Assembly: GCA_903927955.1 (NCBI GenBank)
Contig: CAIYOW010000139.1
Location: forward strand, 1 to 33,996
Source of the DNA: an uncultured Methylococcaceae bacterium
Lineage (GTDB): Bacteria; Pseudomonadota; Gammaproteobacteria; Methylococcales; Methylomonadaceae
DNA length: 33,996 nucleotides
Reading direction: 5' to 3'
A program made the position numbers and the translations under genes. This document shows, one piece after another, positions 8,885-18,251 of the stretch. Position 1 is the first letter of the stretch; the number at the start of each line of letters is the position of its first letter. The notes beneath the pieces were generated by a model, which saw only the letters and a program-made list of their open reading frames with translations, was not told the origin of the DNA and did no database searches.

Positions 8885-10501
8885 CTAGAAAATTATTTTC
8901 TTTTCCTTCAACAATGTATAAATATCATCAAGCCCCACTTCGTCGGTATTAAATGTCAAATCACCTGTGCCGCCAACGCACAGGCAAATCAGCCCCGCTT
9001 GTTTAATGGCATTAATCAGGCCCGCATCAGCCGATTCCAGCACAGTGGGCGCGTGACCGGAGTCAAACAGCTTCCGTTCCAATTGATAAGCCATAGCAAG
9101 GCTGTGTTCCCCTGTTAATGCCACTGCCGTGGCTTTTTGGCTAAAGCGTGCCGCACGTTCTTCGGCGCTCACTGGGGCGGCCTGCTCCTCTTCGCCCATG
9201 CCAATAATCATACCCGCACCCACAGTGCCGTTGCTCAGGCGGTCAATGACAATGAATGAGCCGGTACCTTGGCTGGTTTTGTAGGGGTCAAACACCACGG
9301 GGGCGTTGACAGAAACAGTGCAGCACCCAATTTCATTCAGTTGCAATGCGCTGGCATCATGATGCGCCATGGTGTTCACGTCAATGCGGTGATGAATTAG
9401 CGGCACTGAGCCGGACACGCTACGGGTGGCGAGCTTAAAAATATACTGGCGGCCCGATGCCAGTGGCTGTTCAGTCATCCACACGATATGCGCCTTGAAT
9501 TGGTCGGCAATAACCGGTTGCAAAGCCTGCTGGCCAACAATCAAATCACCACGGCTAATGTCAATTTCATCTTCCAGTGTCAAGGTGACCGCCATTGGGG
9601 CGAATGCCTCGTCCAAGTTGCCGTCATAGGTGACAATGGATTTTATTTTACTGGATTTGCCCGAAGGCAGGGCGGTGACCAGATCGCCTTTGTGGAAAAC
9701 ACCAGCGGCAACCGTGCCACAAAAACCACGGAAATCAAGGTTGGGGCGGTTGACGTACTGCACCGGAAAACGGGCGTTGGTAAAGTTGCGGTCATGGGCA
9801 ATCGTCACGGTGTTTAACGCTTCCATTAACGGCCCACCGGTAAACCAAGCCATATTTTCACTAGCATTGACCACGTTATCGCCATCCAATGCCGACATGG
9901 GAATAAATAGGATGTCAGTCAAATCCAGATGTTCAACAAAGGTTAGATAGTCTGCTTTTATCTTATTGAAGGTGTCCTCGCTGTAACCGACCAAGTCCAT
10001 CTTGTTGACGGCAACAATAATATGCTTAATGCCCAGCAATGAAGCAATAAAGCTATGGCGCTTGGTTTGGGTTTGCACACCGTAACGGGCATCAATCAAA
10101 ATGATCGCCAAATCGCAAGTGGATGCGCCAGTGGCCATGTTACGGGTGTATTGTTCGTGGCCCGGGGTGTCCGCTATGATAAATTTGCGTGTGGAAGTGG
10201 AAAAATAACGGTACGCCACATCAATGGTGATGCCTTGCTCGCGTTCTGCTTGCAAGCCATCAACCAATAGCGCCAAGTCAATTTTACCCGCGCCAGTAGT
10301 GCCCGATTTGACACTGTCGGCTTGCACGGCTGCCAATTGGTCTTCGTAAATCATTTTGGAATCGTGCAGCAAGCGCCCGATTAATGTGCTTTTGCCGTCA
10401 TCGACGTTGCCGCAAGTCAAAAACCTGAGCATTTCTTTGCTTTCATGTTGCGCCAAATAGGCGTTGATATCAGTGCTGATAAGATCGGATTGGTGGGACA
10501 T
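8885..10501 (-). CDS. cysN: Sulfate adenylyltransferase subunit 1 (GTPase) with degenerate C-terminal APS-kinase-like remnant
   Basis: 538 aa; [48 protein letters not shown]; the last ~90 aa align by eye to an APS kinase domain without its P-loop. Confidence 0.92.
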   Translation of the reverse strand: MSHQSDLISTDINAYLAQHESKEMLRFLTCGNVDDGKSTLIGRLLHDSKMIYEDQLAAVQADSVKSGTTGAGKIDLALLVDGLQAEREQGITIDVAYRYFSTSTRKFIIADTPGHEQYTRNMATGASTCDLAIILIDARYGVQTQTKRHSFIASLLGIKHIIVAVNKMDLVGYSEDTFNKIKADYLTFVEHLDLTDILFIPMSALDGDNVVNASENMAWFTGGPLMEALNTVTIAHDRNFTNARFPVQYVNRPNLDFRGFCGTVAAGVFHKGDLVTALPSGKSSKIKSIVTYDGNLDEAFAPMAVTLTLEDEIDISRGDLIVGQQALQPVIADQFKAHIVWMTEQPLASGRQYIFKLATRSVSGSVPLIHHRIDVNTMAHHDASALQLNEIGCCTVSVNAPVVFDPYKTSQGTGSFIVIDRLSNGTVGAGMIIGMGEEEQAAPVSAEERAARFSQKATAVALTGEHSLAMAYQLERKLFDSGHAPTVLESADAGLINAIKQAGLICLCVGGTGDLTFNTDEVGLDDIYTLLKEKKIIF

Positions 10502-10542
10502 GGTCTCTCTCTGAATACGGTTGTTGGCTGGTTTTAAACAGG

Positions 10543-11451
10543 TTAAAAATACCCTTCGCGTTTTTTCTGCTCCATAGATCCAGCTTGGTCATGGTCAATC
10601 AACCGGCCTTGACGCTCGGAAGTGGTGGTCAACAGCATTTCCTGGATAATTTCCGGCAGCGTGGTGGCGGTCGATTCCACCGCACCGGTCAACGGATAGC
10701 AACCTAAGGTACGGAAACGTACCATTTTCATTTCAATTTTGTCGTCCGGGCCGATCGGCATACGGTCGTCATCAACCATGATCAACATGCCATCCTTGTC
10801 CACCACGGGACGTTCCTTGGCAAAATACAACGGCACAATGGGGATGCTTTCCAGATGGATATATTGCCAGATGTCCAGCTCTGTCCAATTCGACAAAGGA
10901 AAAACGCGGATGCTTTCGCCTTTGTCGATTTTTCCGTTGTAAATGTTCCATAGCTCAGGGCGTTGGTTTTTAGGGTCCCAACGGTGGTTTTTGTCGCGGA
11001 ACGAATAAACCCGTTCTTTCGCCCTCGATTTTTCTTCGTCGCGGCGGGCGCCACCAAAAGCGGCATCAAACTGATGTTTGTCCAAGGCTTGCTTAAGGCC
11101 ATCGGTTTTCATCACATCCGTGTGTTTTTTGCTGCCGTGGCTGAACGGGCCAATACCTTGCGCCACCCCATCCTCATTGATATGGACAATCAAATCCCAG
11201 CCCAAGTCTTTGATATGTTGGTCACGAAAGGCTATCATTTCCTTGAATTTCCAAGTGGTGTCAACATGCAACAGAGGAAACGGCGGCTTGCCCGGAAAAA
11301 AGGCTTTTTTAGTCAGGTGCAGCATCACCGCAGAATCTTTACCGATGGAATACAACATCACAGGACGTTCAAATTCAGCAGCGACTTCACGAATAATGTG
11401 AATGCTTTCAGCTTCAAGTTGTTTTAGGTGAGTCAATTTATAGTCTGTCAT
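10543..11451 (-). CDS. cysD: Sulfate adenylyltransferase subunit 2
   Basis: 302 aa; [62 protein letters not shown]. Confidence 0.96.
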   Translation of the reverse strand: MTDYKLTHLKQLEAESIHIIREVAAEFERPVMLYSIGKDSAVMLHLTKKAFFPGKPPFPLLHVDTTWKFKEMIAFRDQHIKDLGWDLIVHINEDGVAQGIGPFSHGSKKHTDVMKTDGLKQALDKHQFDAAFGGARRDEEKSRAKERVYSFRDKNHRWDPKNQRPELWNIYNGKIDKGESIRVFPLSNWTELDIWQYIHLESIPIVPLYFAKERPVVDKDGMLIMVDDDRMPIGPDDKIEMKMVRFRTLGCYPLTGAVESTATTLPEIIQEMLLTTTSERQGRLIDHDQAGSMEQKKREGYF

Positions 11452-11601
11452 TAAAAAAGTCCGCCGGGATGATGTGATCGTTTATCCGAATAGAGGGGAA
11501 ATAGTGGTTATTCTATCTTACATTCAGTCCATAAGTGCAATCCTAGGTTTAATGCGGCTTCTTGCAATGGATCAGCAAAAAAAACCAAAGGCGTGTTTTA
11601 A

Positions 11602-11678
11602 AATTGCTTAACAAAGCCATTGGCGTTTTCGTTCACGCCCTGTTCCCATGAGGCCTAAGGATGTGCAAGGCACACATG
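11602..11678 (-). mobile_element. IS30-family transposase relic (degenerate fragment)
   Basis: Minus-strand translation HVCLAHP*ASWEQGVNENANGFVKQF* matches the IS30-type catalytic block ...HPYASWQRGxNENxNGLxRQ(F/Y); in-frame TAG replaces the Tyr position. Confidence 0.65.
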
Positions 11679-11705
11679 GGTTGAAAGCAAGAAACCTTAA
11701 GGCCG

Positions 11706-14501
11706 TTAGCCTGTATTCCTCATGCCTGCAGCAATGGCATTAATGGTGCGCAGCAATACTCGCAAAGAGCTGTCTTCGCCAATATTGTCATGAAGTTCTG
11801 ATCTAAGTCTGCGTAACAAAACAACCTGTATGTAATTAAGGGGGCCCAAATAACTGTTACGGCTTCGCAATGATGTGGCCAGCATCGGATTGTCCGCCAA
11901 TAATTCATCGGCATTGACGATATCTAAAATCCAACCCACACAGCGCTGATATTCAGCTGAAATCATGTTGTGAACCTGTTTGCCCGTGTCACTGTTGACA
12001 CATAAGCTGGCATATTGCTTAGCTATTTCCATATCGGTTTTACTTAAAGCCATTTGCACATTATCGAGTAGGTTGCGAAAAAATGGCCATTCATGATACA
12101 TGCTTTGTAATGTTTTCAGCCTTTCCGGTTTTCCGGCGCACCAGGCAAAAACACTGTTGCCGATCCCATACCAAGCAGGAAAAGTCTGTCTCGACTGGGC
12201 CCAAGAAAATACCCAGGCGATGGCTCTCACCGACCCCTTGGAGCGGTCTGCCTTTTTGCGGTGCGAAGGACGCGAACCCAAGTTGAGGCGGCCTAATTCA
12301 CTGACTGGCGTCGCTTCATAAAAATAATCAAGGAAACCTTCATTCCGTTCCGTCAATTCACGAAAACTGTTTTCTCCAATCCTTGCCAACTCAGTCATTA
12401 CTGAGTGATATTGTTGATGGTCATGCGTTGATTGCTGGATCAGGCTAGTACTGGCTTTTATTAAACCTGTGATGCCCATGGTCAGTTCATAAACCGCTGT
12501 TTCCATATTGTTGTACCTATAAAACAATATCTCTCCTTGCTCAGTAAACTTTATTTGACCGCGTACTGTATCGGGCGGCTGGGCCAGAATTGCTTCATGG
12601 GTCGGGCCGCCACCGCGACCTACTGTTCCCCCTCGACCGTGGAACAATCTGTTTTTAATGCCGTGCTTATCACATATTGCAATGATCTGCTGCTGTGCCT
12701 GATAAAGATTCCAAGCAGAAGCAAGTATGCCGCCATCCTTGCAGGAGTCTGAGTAACCCAGCATGATTTCTTGGCGTAGATTAGATGCCCTGAGCAATTC
12801 TCGGTAGACCGGAACGTCAAACAAGGTATTAAGCACAGTGGAGATACGCTTGAGATCGTCAATGGTTTCAAACAGTGGGCTTACGCCAATAGAACAATAC
12901 CAATGTCCTCCGATACGCCCTGCCAAACCTGATTGGGTTGCCAATAGCAGCACCTCCATAATATGGCTGGCAGCATGGGTCATAGAAATGACATAGCGGC
13001 CAAAACAGGCTTCCCCCAATTCAGTGCGCATTTGCGCGATAGACCGAAAAACATCCAATGTTTCTCTAGTGCTTTCAGAAAGTCTATTTTTGTCATAGGG
13101 CAGACCGTTGGGGGCAGCAATTGCTTCGCTTAGGATATTAAGCCTGGCGGCTTCGTCCAACTGCTGATAATCAATGCCCAATGAAATGCCCAGGATTTCC
13201 GCGACTGCTTGGCTGTGCCTGCCAGATTCTTGCCTCACGTCCAATTGCATCAGATGGAAACCAAATGTATCCGCAAGCACCAGCAGGTCTTTCAGAAGCA
13301 AATCGGCAATCTCTTCATCGCCATGACTAGATAAGGAATCCTGAATTAATTTTAGGTCAGCAATAAATGCAGAACAGTTATAAATGTAGCCTGCCGATAA
13401 GCCACTACCGTTTTCAATAGACAACTCTATCTGATTAAGGGACTGTTCAATCCGGTATTTCATAAACGCAAGTTTATGCCGATAGGGTTCTTGTAAATAA
13501 GGTCTTCCTATCTGTTGTGCAATAGCTCCTAAAGTAGCCTTATCAGCTTCAAGGCTAAGCAAAAAATCGTCAATGGGTTGGCATAGCTGATATGAAAACG
13601 AAAGTTGATCGCGCAAACTATCTAATCTTTTGCAATATTCCTGAAGTATAGTCCGGGATTGCATACGAAAAGCCAATACAGTTGTTTCCGGCTTGACATT
13701 AGGGTTTCCATCCCGATCGCCACCTATCCACGAACCGAAGCATAAGAATTTTGGAACTTCGATTGATGTGGCTGATTCGCCAAATACATCGTGCAAGGCC
13801 CGCTCAAAATTACGGTACACTTTGGTAGTTGCAAAAAACAATGAGCTTGGAAAATAAGACAGTCCAGTTTCGATTTCATCTACGACCCCTAGGCTATGGG
13901 TACGAATTTCATCCGTTTTCCATAGCAAATGGATTTGGCTTTGTAATGTGTTTTGAACTTCCTTGCGGAAATATCCTTTCAGCCGTGAATCGTTAAGTTT
14001 CTCGTAAGTTACAAAAATATCACGTAATTTTCCTTTTATTGTCCGCCGTTTCGATTCTGTCGGATGGGCGGTCAAAACCGGAAGGTATAATAGTTCATGC
14101 AATAATGTTTGTACTTGTTCGATAGTAACCCCGGACTGCTTGAGAGTTAACAGGGTATCGTGAAATGAACCTTGCCAATAATGTCCTCCATTTTCAGCTA
14201 GTTGTCTTCTTAATTTTAAGGCATAAGATTCTTCAGCGATATTGACAAGGCTAAAGTACAGATTGAAAGCCCGCACCACCTTGTCTATAACTTCTGATGG
14301 CAATTTTTCGATTGTTTCCAGCAACTGTTGTGATTCTGATTTCGATTCTGGTTTGAGGCTTAGCTTATGAAAATCGTTCTGCAATCGTTCGACGATAGCA
14401 GTGATATCCTGGCCCGCAATAGTTTTGAGTTTTTTATCAAATATTGATAATAGCAGGCGCTTGCTACGGGCAAGTTCTTTATCATCATAAAGGGTATGCA
14501 T
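11706..14501 (-). CDS. ppc: Phosphoenolpyruvate carboxylase
   Basis: 931 aa; VLTAHPTESKRRTI, FGSWIGGDRDGNPNV, MLGYSDSCKDGGILAS, FHGRGGTVGRGGGP, C-terminal GMRNTG. Confidence 0.97.
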   Translation of the reverse strand: MHTLYDDKELARSKRLLLSIFDKKLKTIAGQDITAIVERLQNDFHKLSLKPESKSESQQLLETIEKLPSEVIDKVVRAFNLYFSLVNIAEESYALKLRRQLAENGGHYWQGSFHDTLLTLKQSGVTIEQVQTLLHELLYLPVLTAHPTESKRRTIKGKLRDIFVTYEKLNDSRLKGYFRKEVQNTLQSQIHLLWKTDEIRTHSLGVVDEIETGLSYFPSSLFFATTKVYRNFERALHDVFGESATSIEVPKFLCFGSWIGGDRDGNPNVKPETTVLAFRMQSRTILQEYCKRLDSLRDQLSFSYQLCQPIDDFLLSLEADKATLGAIAQQIGRPYLQEPYRHKLAFMKYRIEQSLNQIELSIENGSGLSAGYIYNCSAFIADLKLIQDSLSSHGDEEIADLLLKDLLVLADTFGFHLMQLDVRQESGRHSQAVAEILGISLGIDYQQLDEAARLNILSEAIAAPNGLPYDKNRLSESTRETLDVFRSIAQMRTELGEACFGRYVISMTHAASHIMEVLLLATQSGLAGRIGGHWYCSIGVSPLFETIDDLKRISTVLNTLFDVPVYRELLRASNLRQEIMLGYSDSCKDGGILASAWNLYQAQQQIIAICDKHGIKNRLFHGRGGTVGRGGGPTHEAILAQPPDTVRGQIKFTEQGEILFYRYNNMETAVYELTMGITGLIKASTSLIQQSTHDHQQYHSVMTELARIGENSFRELTERNEGFLDYFYEATPVSELGRLNLGSRPSHRKKADRSKGSVRAIAWVFSWAQSRQTFPAWYGIGNSVFAWCAGKPERLKTLQSMYHEWPFFRNLLDNVQMALSKTDMEIAKQYASLCVNSDTGKQVHNMISAEYQRCVGWILDIVNADELLADNPMLATSLRSRNSYLGPLNYIQVVLLRRLRSELHDNIGEDSSLRVLLRTINAIAAGMRNTG

Positions 14502-14503
14502 CG

Positions 14504-15172
14504 TTATATCTCCACTTGGTAGGGCTTGCGGTTAGCAATAGAAATTTCGTTACGATATTCAGTTAATAACTGAAACTGGCAAGTGTTCAAATCATAATCA
14601 AACACCTCACCAGTTTCTATTTTGTATACCCAACCATGCAGTCTAAGTTCACCTTTGCTTAAACCTGAAGCGACAACCGGATGGGTGTGCAAATTTTCCA
14701 TCTGTGCCAATACATTTTCTTGGATGGTGGCCATCAACAAAGCTTCCCCGTTTCTATCGGCATATTTTTCCGTAATAATTTGTCGAGTAGAATCAGTATG
14801 GGAAAGCCACTGGTTCAATGCGGGCAAGTGCTGGGTTGATGCCGGATCAATAACTGCATTCATAGCCCCACAGTGTGAATGTCCGCAGACAATAATGTCC
14901 TTGACTCCCAGCCCCGCCACTGCAAATTCTATCGTTGCTGCCTCCGCCCCCAGAAAGGCATCGTATCGGGGGACGATATTGCCGGCATTGCGGAGAATGA
15001 ACAATTCCCCGGGTTCGGTTTGGGTCAGCAGGTTTGGGTTAATTCTCGAATCTGAGCAGGTAATAAAAAGAGCCTCGGGCGATTGACCTTGAGCCAGGCG
15101 TTCGAAAAGTTTGCGCTGCGAACCAAACAGCGTGTTTTGAAAATGGTGAATTCCTTCGATGAGTTTCTGCAT
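14504..15172 (-). CDS. Beta-class carbonic anhydrase (ORF extends to 15190; MQKLIEG start at 15172 likely)
   Basis: FITCSDSRINPNLLTQTEPGELFILRNAGNIVP, VCGHSHCGAMNA zinc-site motifs. Confidence 0.94.
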   Translation of the reverse strand: MQKLIEGIHHFQNTLFGSQRKLFERLAQGQSPEALFITCSDSRINPNLLTQTEPGELFILRNAGNIVPRYDAFLGAEAATIEFAVAGLGVKDIIVCGHSHCGAMNAVIDPASTQHLPALNQWLSHTDSTRQIITEKYADRNGEALLMATIQENVLAQMENLHTHPVVASGLSKGELRLHGWVYKIETGEVFDYDLNTCQFQLLTEYRNEISIANRKPYQVEI

Positions 15173-15466
15173 AATTGTTCCCTTTGCCAAGTGAATTTAC
15201 TGGTTGCAGTTTACCGTTGAGATTTTTAATAGTAAAATTGAATAAAACTAAAATAAGCATCGAAAAAAACGATGTTTTTTGTTTGGTTGAGCCGTCAACC
15301 AATAATTAGAAATATTTTATGTGTTGAAATATTGTTTTAAGCTTAAAAACAATACCAACCTTATGGATATTGTTTGGTGGTCTGATCGGGTGCTTCGCTC
15401 AAACAAGCGAACATCTATCAATTAAGCGGAATAATTAAGCCTAAAAAGAGAAGAAATGGGGATGTT

Positions 15467-16414
15467 TTATGACAAATCAGCATCTTTAGGTGCGTTTATC
15501 ATGGGTATGTCCAGTAGGCCAAACAGCCGTGTTTGGGCTTGTTCGAGTATGGCGATTACCGCTGGATGTTTGATTTTGCGCTGGGCTGTAATGGCGTAGA
15601 ACCGCTCGCGGACATTATCAATACGACCCACCATTTGCACGCCATATTGACGCTGAATTTCGCTTGCAACAGCGGTTGGTGCAACAAACAGCCCTGTTGC
15701 GGCTGCAGCGAAGGTTTTTAACAGGGCACTGTCCTCTATTTCCGCTTTGATATCGGGACAAATATCTTCCATGTCGAACCACTGGTCTAGTGAACGCCTT
15801 AAGGCAGTGTTAGTTGTTGGTAAAAGTAAAGGCGCCCCGTTCAAGGAGCGAGGGAAATCATCAATGTAATAGGTGGCTAAAGATGGCGCACCAAATACCG
15901 CCACGCCACATTCACCCAATAAATGGTTAAAAACCCGTGTACCAGCAGCCAGTGTGGCGGGAACATCAGAAAGAACCATGTCCATGCCATGTAACATTAT
16001 TTCAGCCAAAAGGCGTTCCGCCTTGTCTTCAACGCAAATTATTTTTACAGCTTCCCCCAAATTTAAAGCAGGTTCAAGCAGCCGATGTGACATCAGTTTT
16101 GGCAAGGCATCCGCGATACCTACGTTAAACCGTAAACCGCGCTCACCTAAGCGTCCCTTCAGCATATTGTTCAATTCGCGTCCCAATGCAAAAATATCTT
16201 CGGCGTAATTAAACACCATGCGTCCAGTATCAGTCAGTGCTAGTTTTTTGCCCTCCTTGTAAAATAGCTTTTCACCGATAGCTTGCTCAAAAACAGCTAG
16301 TTGACCGCTAATAGTGGGTTGCGCCAGATGCAGTTTCTCACAAGCACGCGTGACGCTGCCTTCTTTGGCGACGTTCCAAAAATAATACAAATGTTGATAA
16401 TTCAGGCGTTCCAT
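15467..16414 (-). CDS. LysR-family transcriptional regulator, NhaR-like (ORF extends to 16531; MERLNYQHLYYFW start at 16414 likely)
   Basis: MERLNYQHLYYFWNVAKEGSVTRACEKLHLAQPTISGQLAVFEQAIGEKLFYKEGKKLALTDTG matches the NhaR-type N-terminal HTH. Confidence 0.85.
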   Translation of the reverse strand: MERLNYQHLYYFWNVAKEGSVTRACEKLHLAQPTISGQLAVFEQAIGEKLFYKEGKKLALTDTGRMVFNYAEDIFALGRELNNMLKGRLGERGLRFNVGIADALPKLMSHRLLEPALNLGEAVKIICVEDKAERLLAEIMLHGMDMVLSDVPATLAAGTRVFNHLLGECGVAVFGAPSLATYYIDDFPRSLNGAPLLLPTTNTALRRSLDQWFDMEDICPDIKAEIEDSALLKTFAAAATGLFVAPTAVASEIQRQYGVQMVGRIDNVRERFYAITAQRKIKHPAVIAILEQAQTRLFGLLDIPMINAPKDADLS

Positions 16415-16813
16415 GGCATTTTTATGGTAACAAGCGATAAAAAGACGAGTTTCAGAAGCGGGGTTTAAGGATAAGCCATCAATCTTCCAATCTGTCGTTG
16501 CTTGATTGAACGCCCCCATTTTCCGCAACAACCTTTGCGTTACAAGCCCCCATCATTTAAGTTGGGCTAACGCTATTCCGTTAAAAAAGTTCATCGTTGA
16601 TCGGGTGTTCCTTGTCAGTCAACCAATGCCTGGTCAAAACAGCCGATTAAAAGCCAATATAGATGCTTAGTTGCTTTTGGGGAACGCTTAGTAGTAATGT
16701 ACAATAAAAATGCAGTTAGGTAAAAATGCCGGACTGTTATGGGGCGTAACCAGATGGTTGCCTGTTTGATGATCAAATTAATCGCTACTTAATTTAAAGG
16801 AGAGTTGGTTTCC

Positions 16814-17215
16814 ATGAAAAATATTTTATTGCTTGCTGCGGCAATGTTGGTTTCGGGCAGTGTTTTGGCAGGTACTGACCACTATCTGCTACGCGAAGGT
16901 AGCCATGTGCATCATTTAAAAATCACTACGCTGAACGAAGACATTTATGTAAGTTCTGATGTCGATTTTGAACCCAATACCACAGAAGCCGGTTCACACA
17001 GCTGTTCTGCCGACATCAAGGGCGAGGCCAAACGCGTTGCTGACAACGAGTTGTTGCTGAAAAAGCATTCAGAAAGCGATGCCACTTATTGCGAATTGAA
17101 AATTCACCTAAGCCCAACCGGCGCAAAAATAGAGCAATCCAAAGATTGTGATAATTTTGCTGCGGGTATTTGCCATTTTTCCAGCGATGATAAAGAGTTG
17201 TTAAAAATAAAATAA
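16814..17215 (+). CDS. Small secreted cysteine-containing hypothetical protein
   Basis: MKNILLLAAAMLVSGSVLAG signal peptide; AAAGGAG ribosome-binding site upstream; ~133 aa. Confidence 0.7.
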   Translation: MKNILLLAAAMLVSGSVLAGTDHYLLREGSHVHHLKITTLNEDIYVSSDVDFEPNTTEAGSHSCSADIKGEAKRVADNELLLKKHSESDATYCELKIHLSPTGAKIEQSKDCDNFAAGICHFSSDDKELLKIK

Positions 17216-17439
17216 TCGCGCGTGACTACCTTCTTTGCCATTAATCCCCGCCATGAGTGTTGACGGCTTAACTGTATTGGCGGGCGATTCTTAGTGTGTT
17301 CCGGCAGCAGCCCGCTAACATTGCCCGGCACACATCAGGTAAGCCGCCATTGTGCATAGCTTGCAAAACTGCGGTTTTTCTTTACTTGCCCATTTAATAA
17401 TATTTTAATAGTTCCAATTTTATTACCGTGAGATGAAGA

Positions 17440-17670
17440 ATGGCTAAAGCACCTAATAAATCAGCCTCTAAAACAGAACCATCAAGTGCTTCCGAGCTTG
17501 AACATGATGATGAAGAGGTCTTTGATGGCGGCGATTTCCCGCTGGCAGAAGGTTTGGTTGAAGATGAAACCATAAAAAGGGATGCCCGTAGAAAAATTGA
17601 GATTTATTGGGAAAAAAAACGCCTCCGAGAGCAATTTGATGATTTTGACGAATCCGAATTTGGCTTTTAA
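17440..17670 (+). CDS. Small acidic protein, PA3496-family-like
   Basis: Acidic N-terminus followed by DARRKIEIYWEKKRLREQFDDFDESEFGF, like the DARRxIExYxExxRLRE family signature. Confidence 0.6.
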   Translation: MAKAPNKSASKTEPSSASELEHDDEEVFDGGDFPLAEGLVEDETIKRDARRKIEIYWEKKRLREQFDDFDESEFGF

Positions 17671-17760
17671 TCGTGCTTGCTAGCGACGTAGACACACCCA
17701 TTCAGTTTGTTAATGGCGTCGGCATCGTGCCGCGCCTTTTGCAAAGGTAAGAGCCATCCG

Positions 17761-17805
17761 GCTGTAGGTGCTTGGTTATGCCTGCGACACCCTACGGCAA
17801 CGGGG
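17761..17805. repeat. Hairpin repeat, copy A
   Basis: GCTGTAGGTG...CACCCTACGGC inverted repeat enclosing GTTATGCCTGCGACACC; related to copy B at 17950-17986. Confidence 0.4.
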
Positions 17806-17947
17806 CTGCTTTGTGGCAAGATTACCCCGCCCACCAGTAGTCGAATCAATCTCATCCATCCAGCCTGTCTTACACTTTCTTCTTGGGTAAATTTAGCTCC
17901 CAAATCCGTATTCAGTAGAAAAATTCACTGACACAGTGCAAAGCAAG

Positions 17948-17986
17948 CGGCGTAGCTATGCCCGCGATACCGTACAGCCGCAGGGG
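17948..17986. repeat. Hairpin repeat, copy B
   Basis: GGCGTAGCTATGCCCGCGATACCGTACAGCC; 19/24 identity to copy A across GyTATGCCyGCGAyACCsTACrGC. Confidence 0.4.
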
Positions 17987-18058
17987 TTGTGCCAATTGCG
18001 ACCTTTCTTTTAAAGCCCCCCCGTTTGTCTTAACCGCCCGCAAAATTTTCTGCAAATC

Positions 18059-18074
18059 TTTACAGTTTTTTTAC
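18059..18074 (+). promoter_or_regulatory. Candidate KdpE operator
   Basis: TTTACAGTTTTTTTAC resembles the E. coli kdp site TTTATACTTTTTTTAC (recalled); lies ~85 nt upstream of the first ORF of the kdp operon. Confidence 0.5.
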
Positions 18075-18094
18075 TGGGATTGCCATTACACTTC

Positions 18095-18118
18095 ATGCTG
18101 TTGTTTTGACAGCAGCAT
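18095..18118. promoter_or_regulatory. Hairpin in kdp leader
   Basis: ATGCTGTTGT-TTTG-ACAGCAGCAT, 10-bp stem with one G.T pair. Confidence 0.4.
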
Positions 18119-18158
18119 TGTTGATTGTTAACGCAGTTATTTTTGTAAAGGCGGGTCT

Positions 18159-18251
18159 ATGAGTGCTATCTATATTGTATTGACAGTGATTTTCTTTATC
18201 GGCACCGTCGCACTGGTTTATGCCTGTGAAAAATTAAGGGGGCAGGCATGA
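18159..18251 (+). CDS. 30-aa single-TM small protein upstream of kdpF
   Basis: MSAIYIVLTVIFFIGTVALVYACEKLRGQA*; stop overlaps kdpF start (ATGA). Absent from the supplied ORF track because of its size. Confidence 0.7.
   Translation: MSAIYIVLTVIFFIGTVALVYACEKLRGQA

Noticed and set aside
12083-12871. Short ORFs overlapping ppc
   Set aside because: Shadow frames within a highly conserved enzyme gene.
17707-17931. Plus-strand 74-aa and minus-strand 78-aa ORFs between the PA3496-like gene and kdp
   Set aside because: They coincide with the hairpin-repeat region, lack a clear RBS, and their protein sequences look non-coding.
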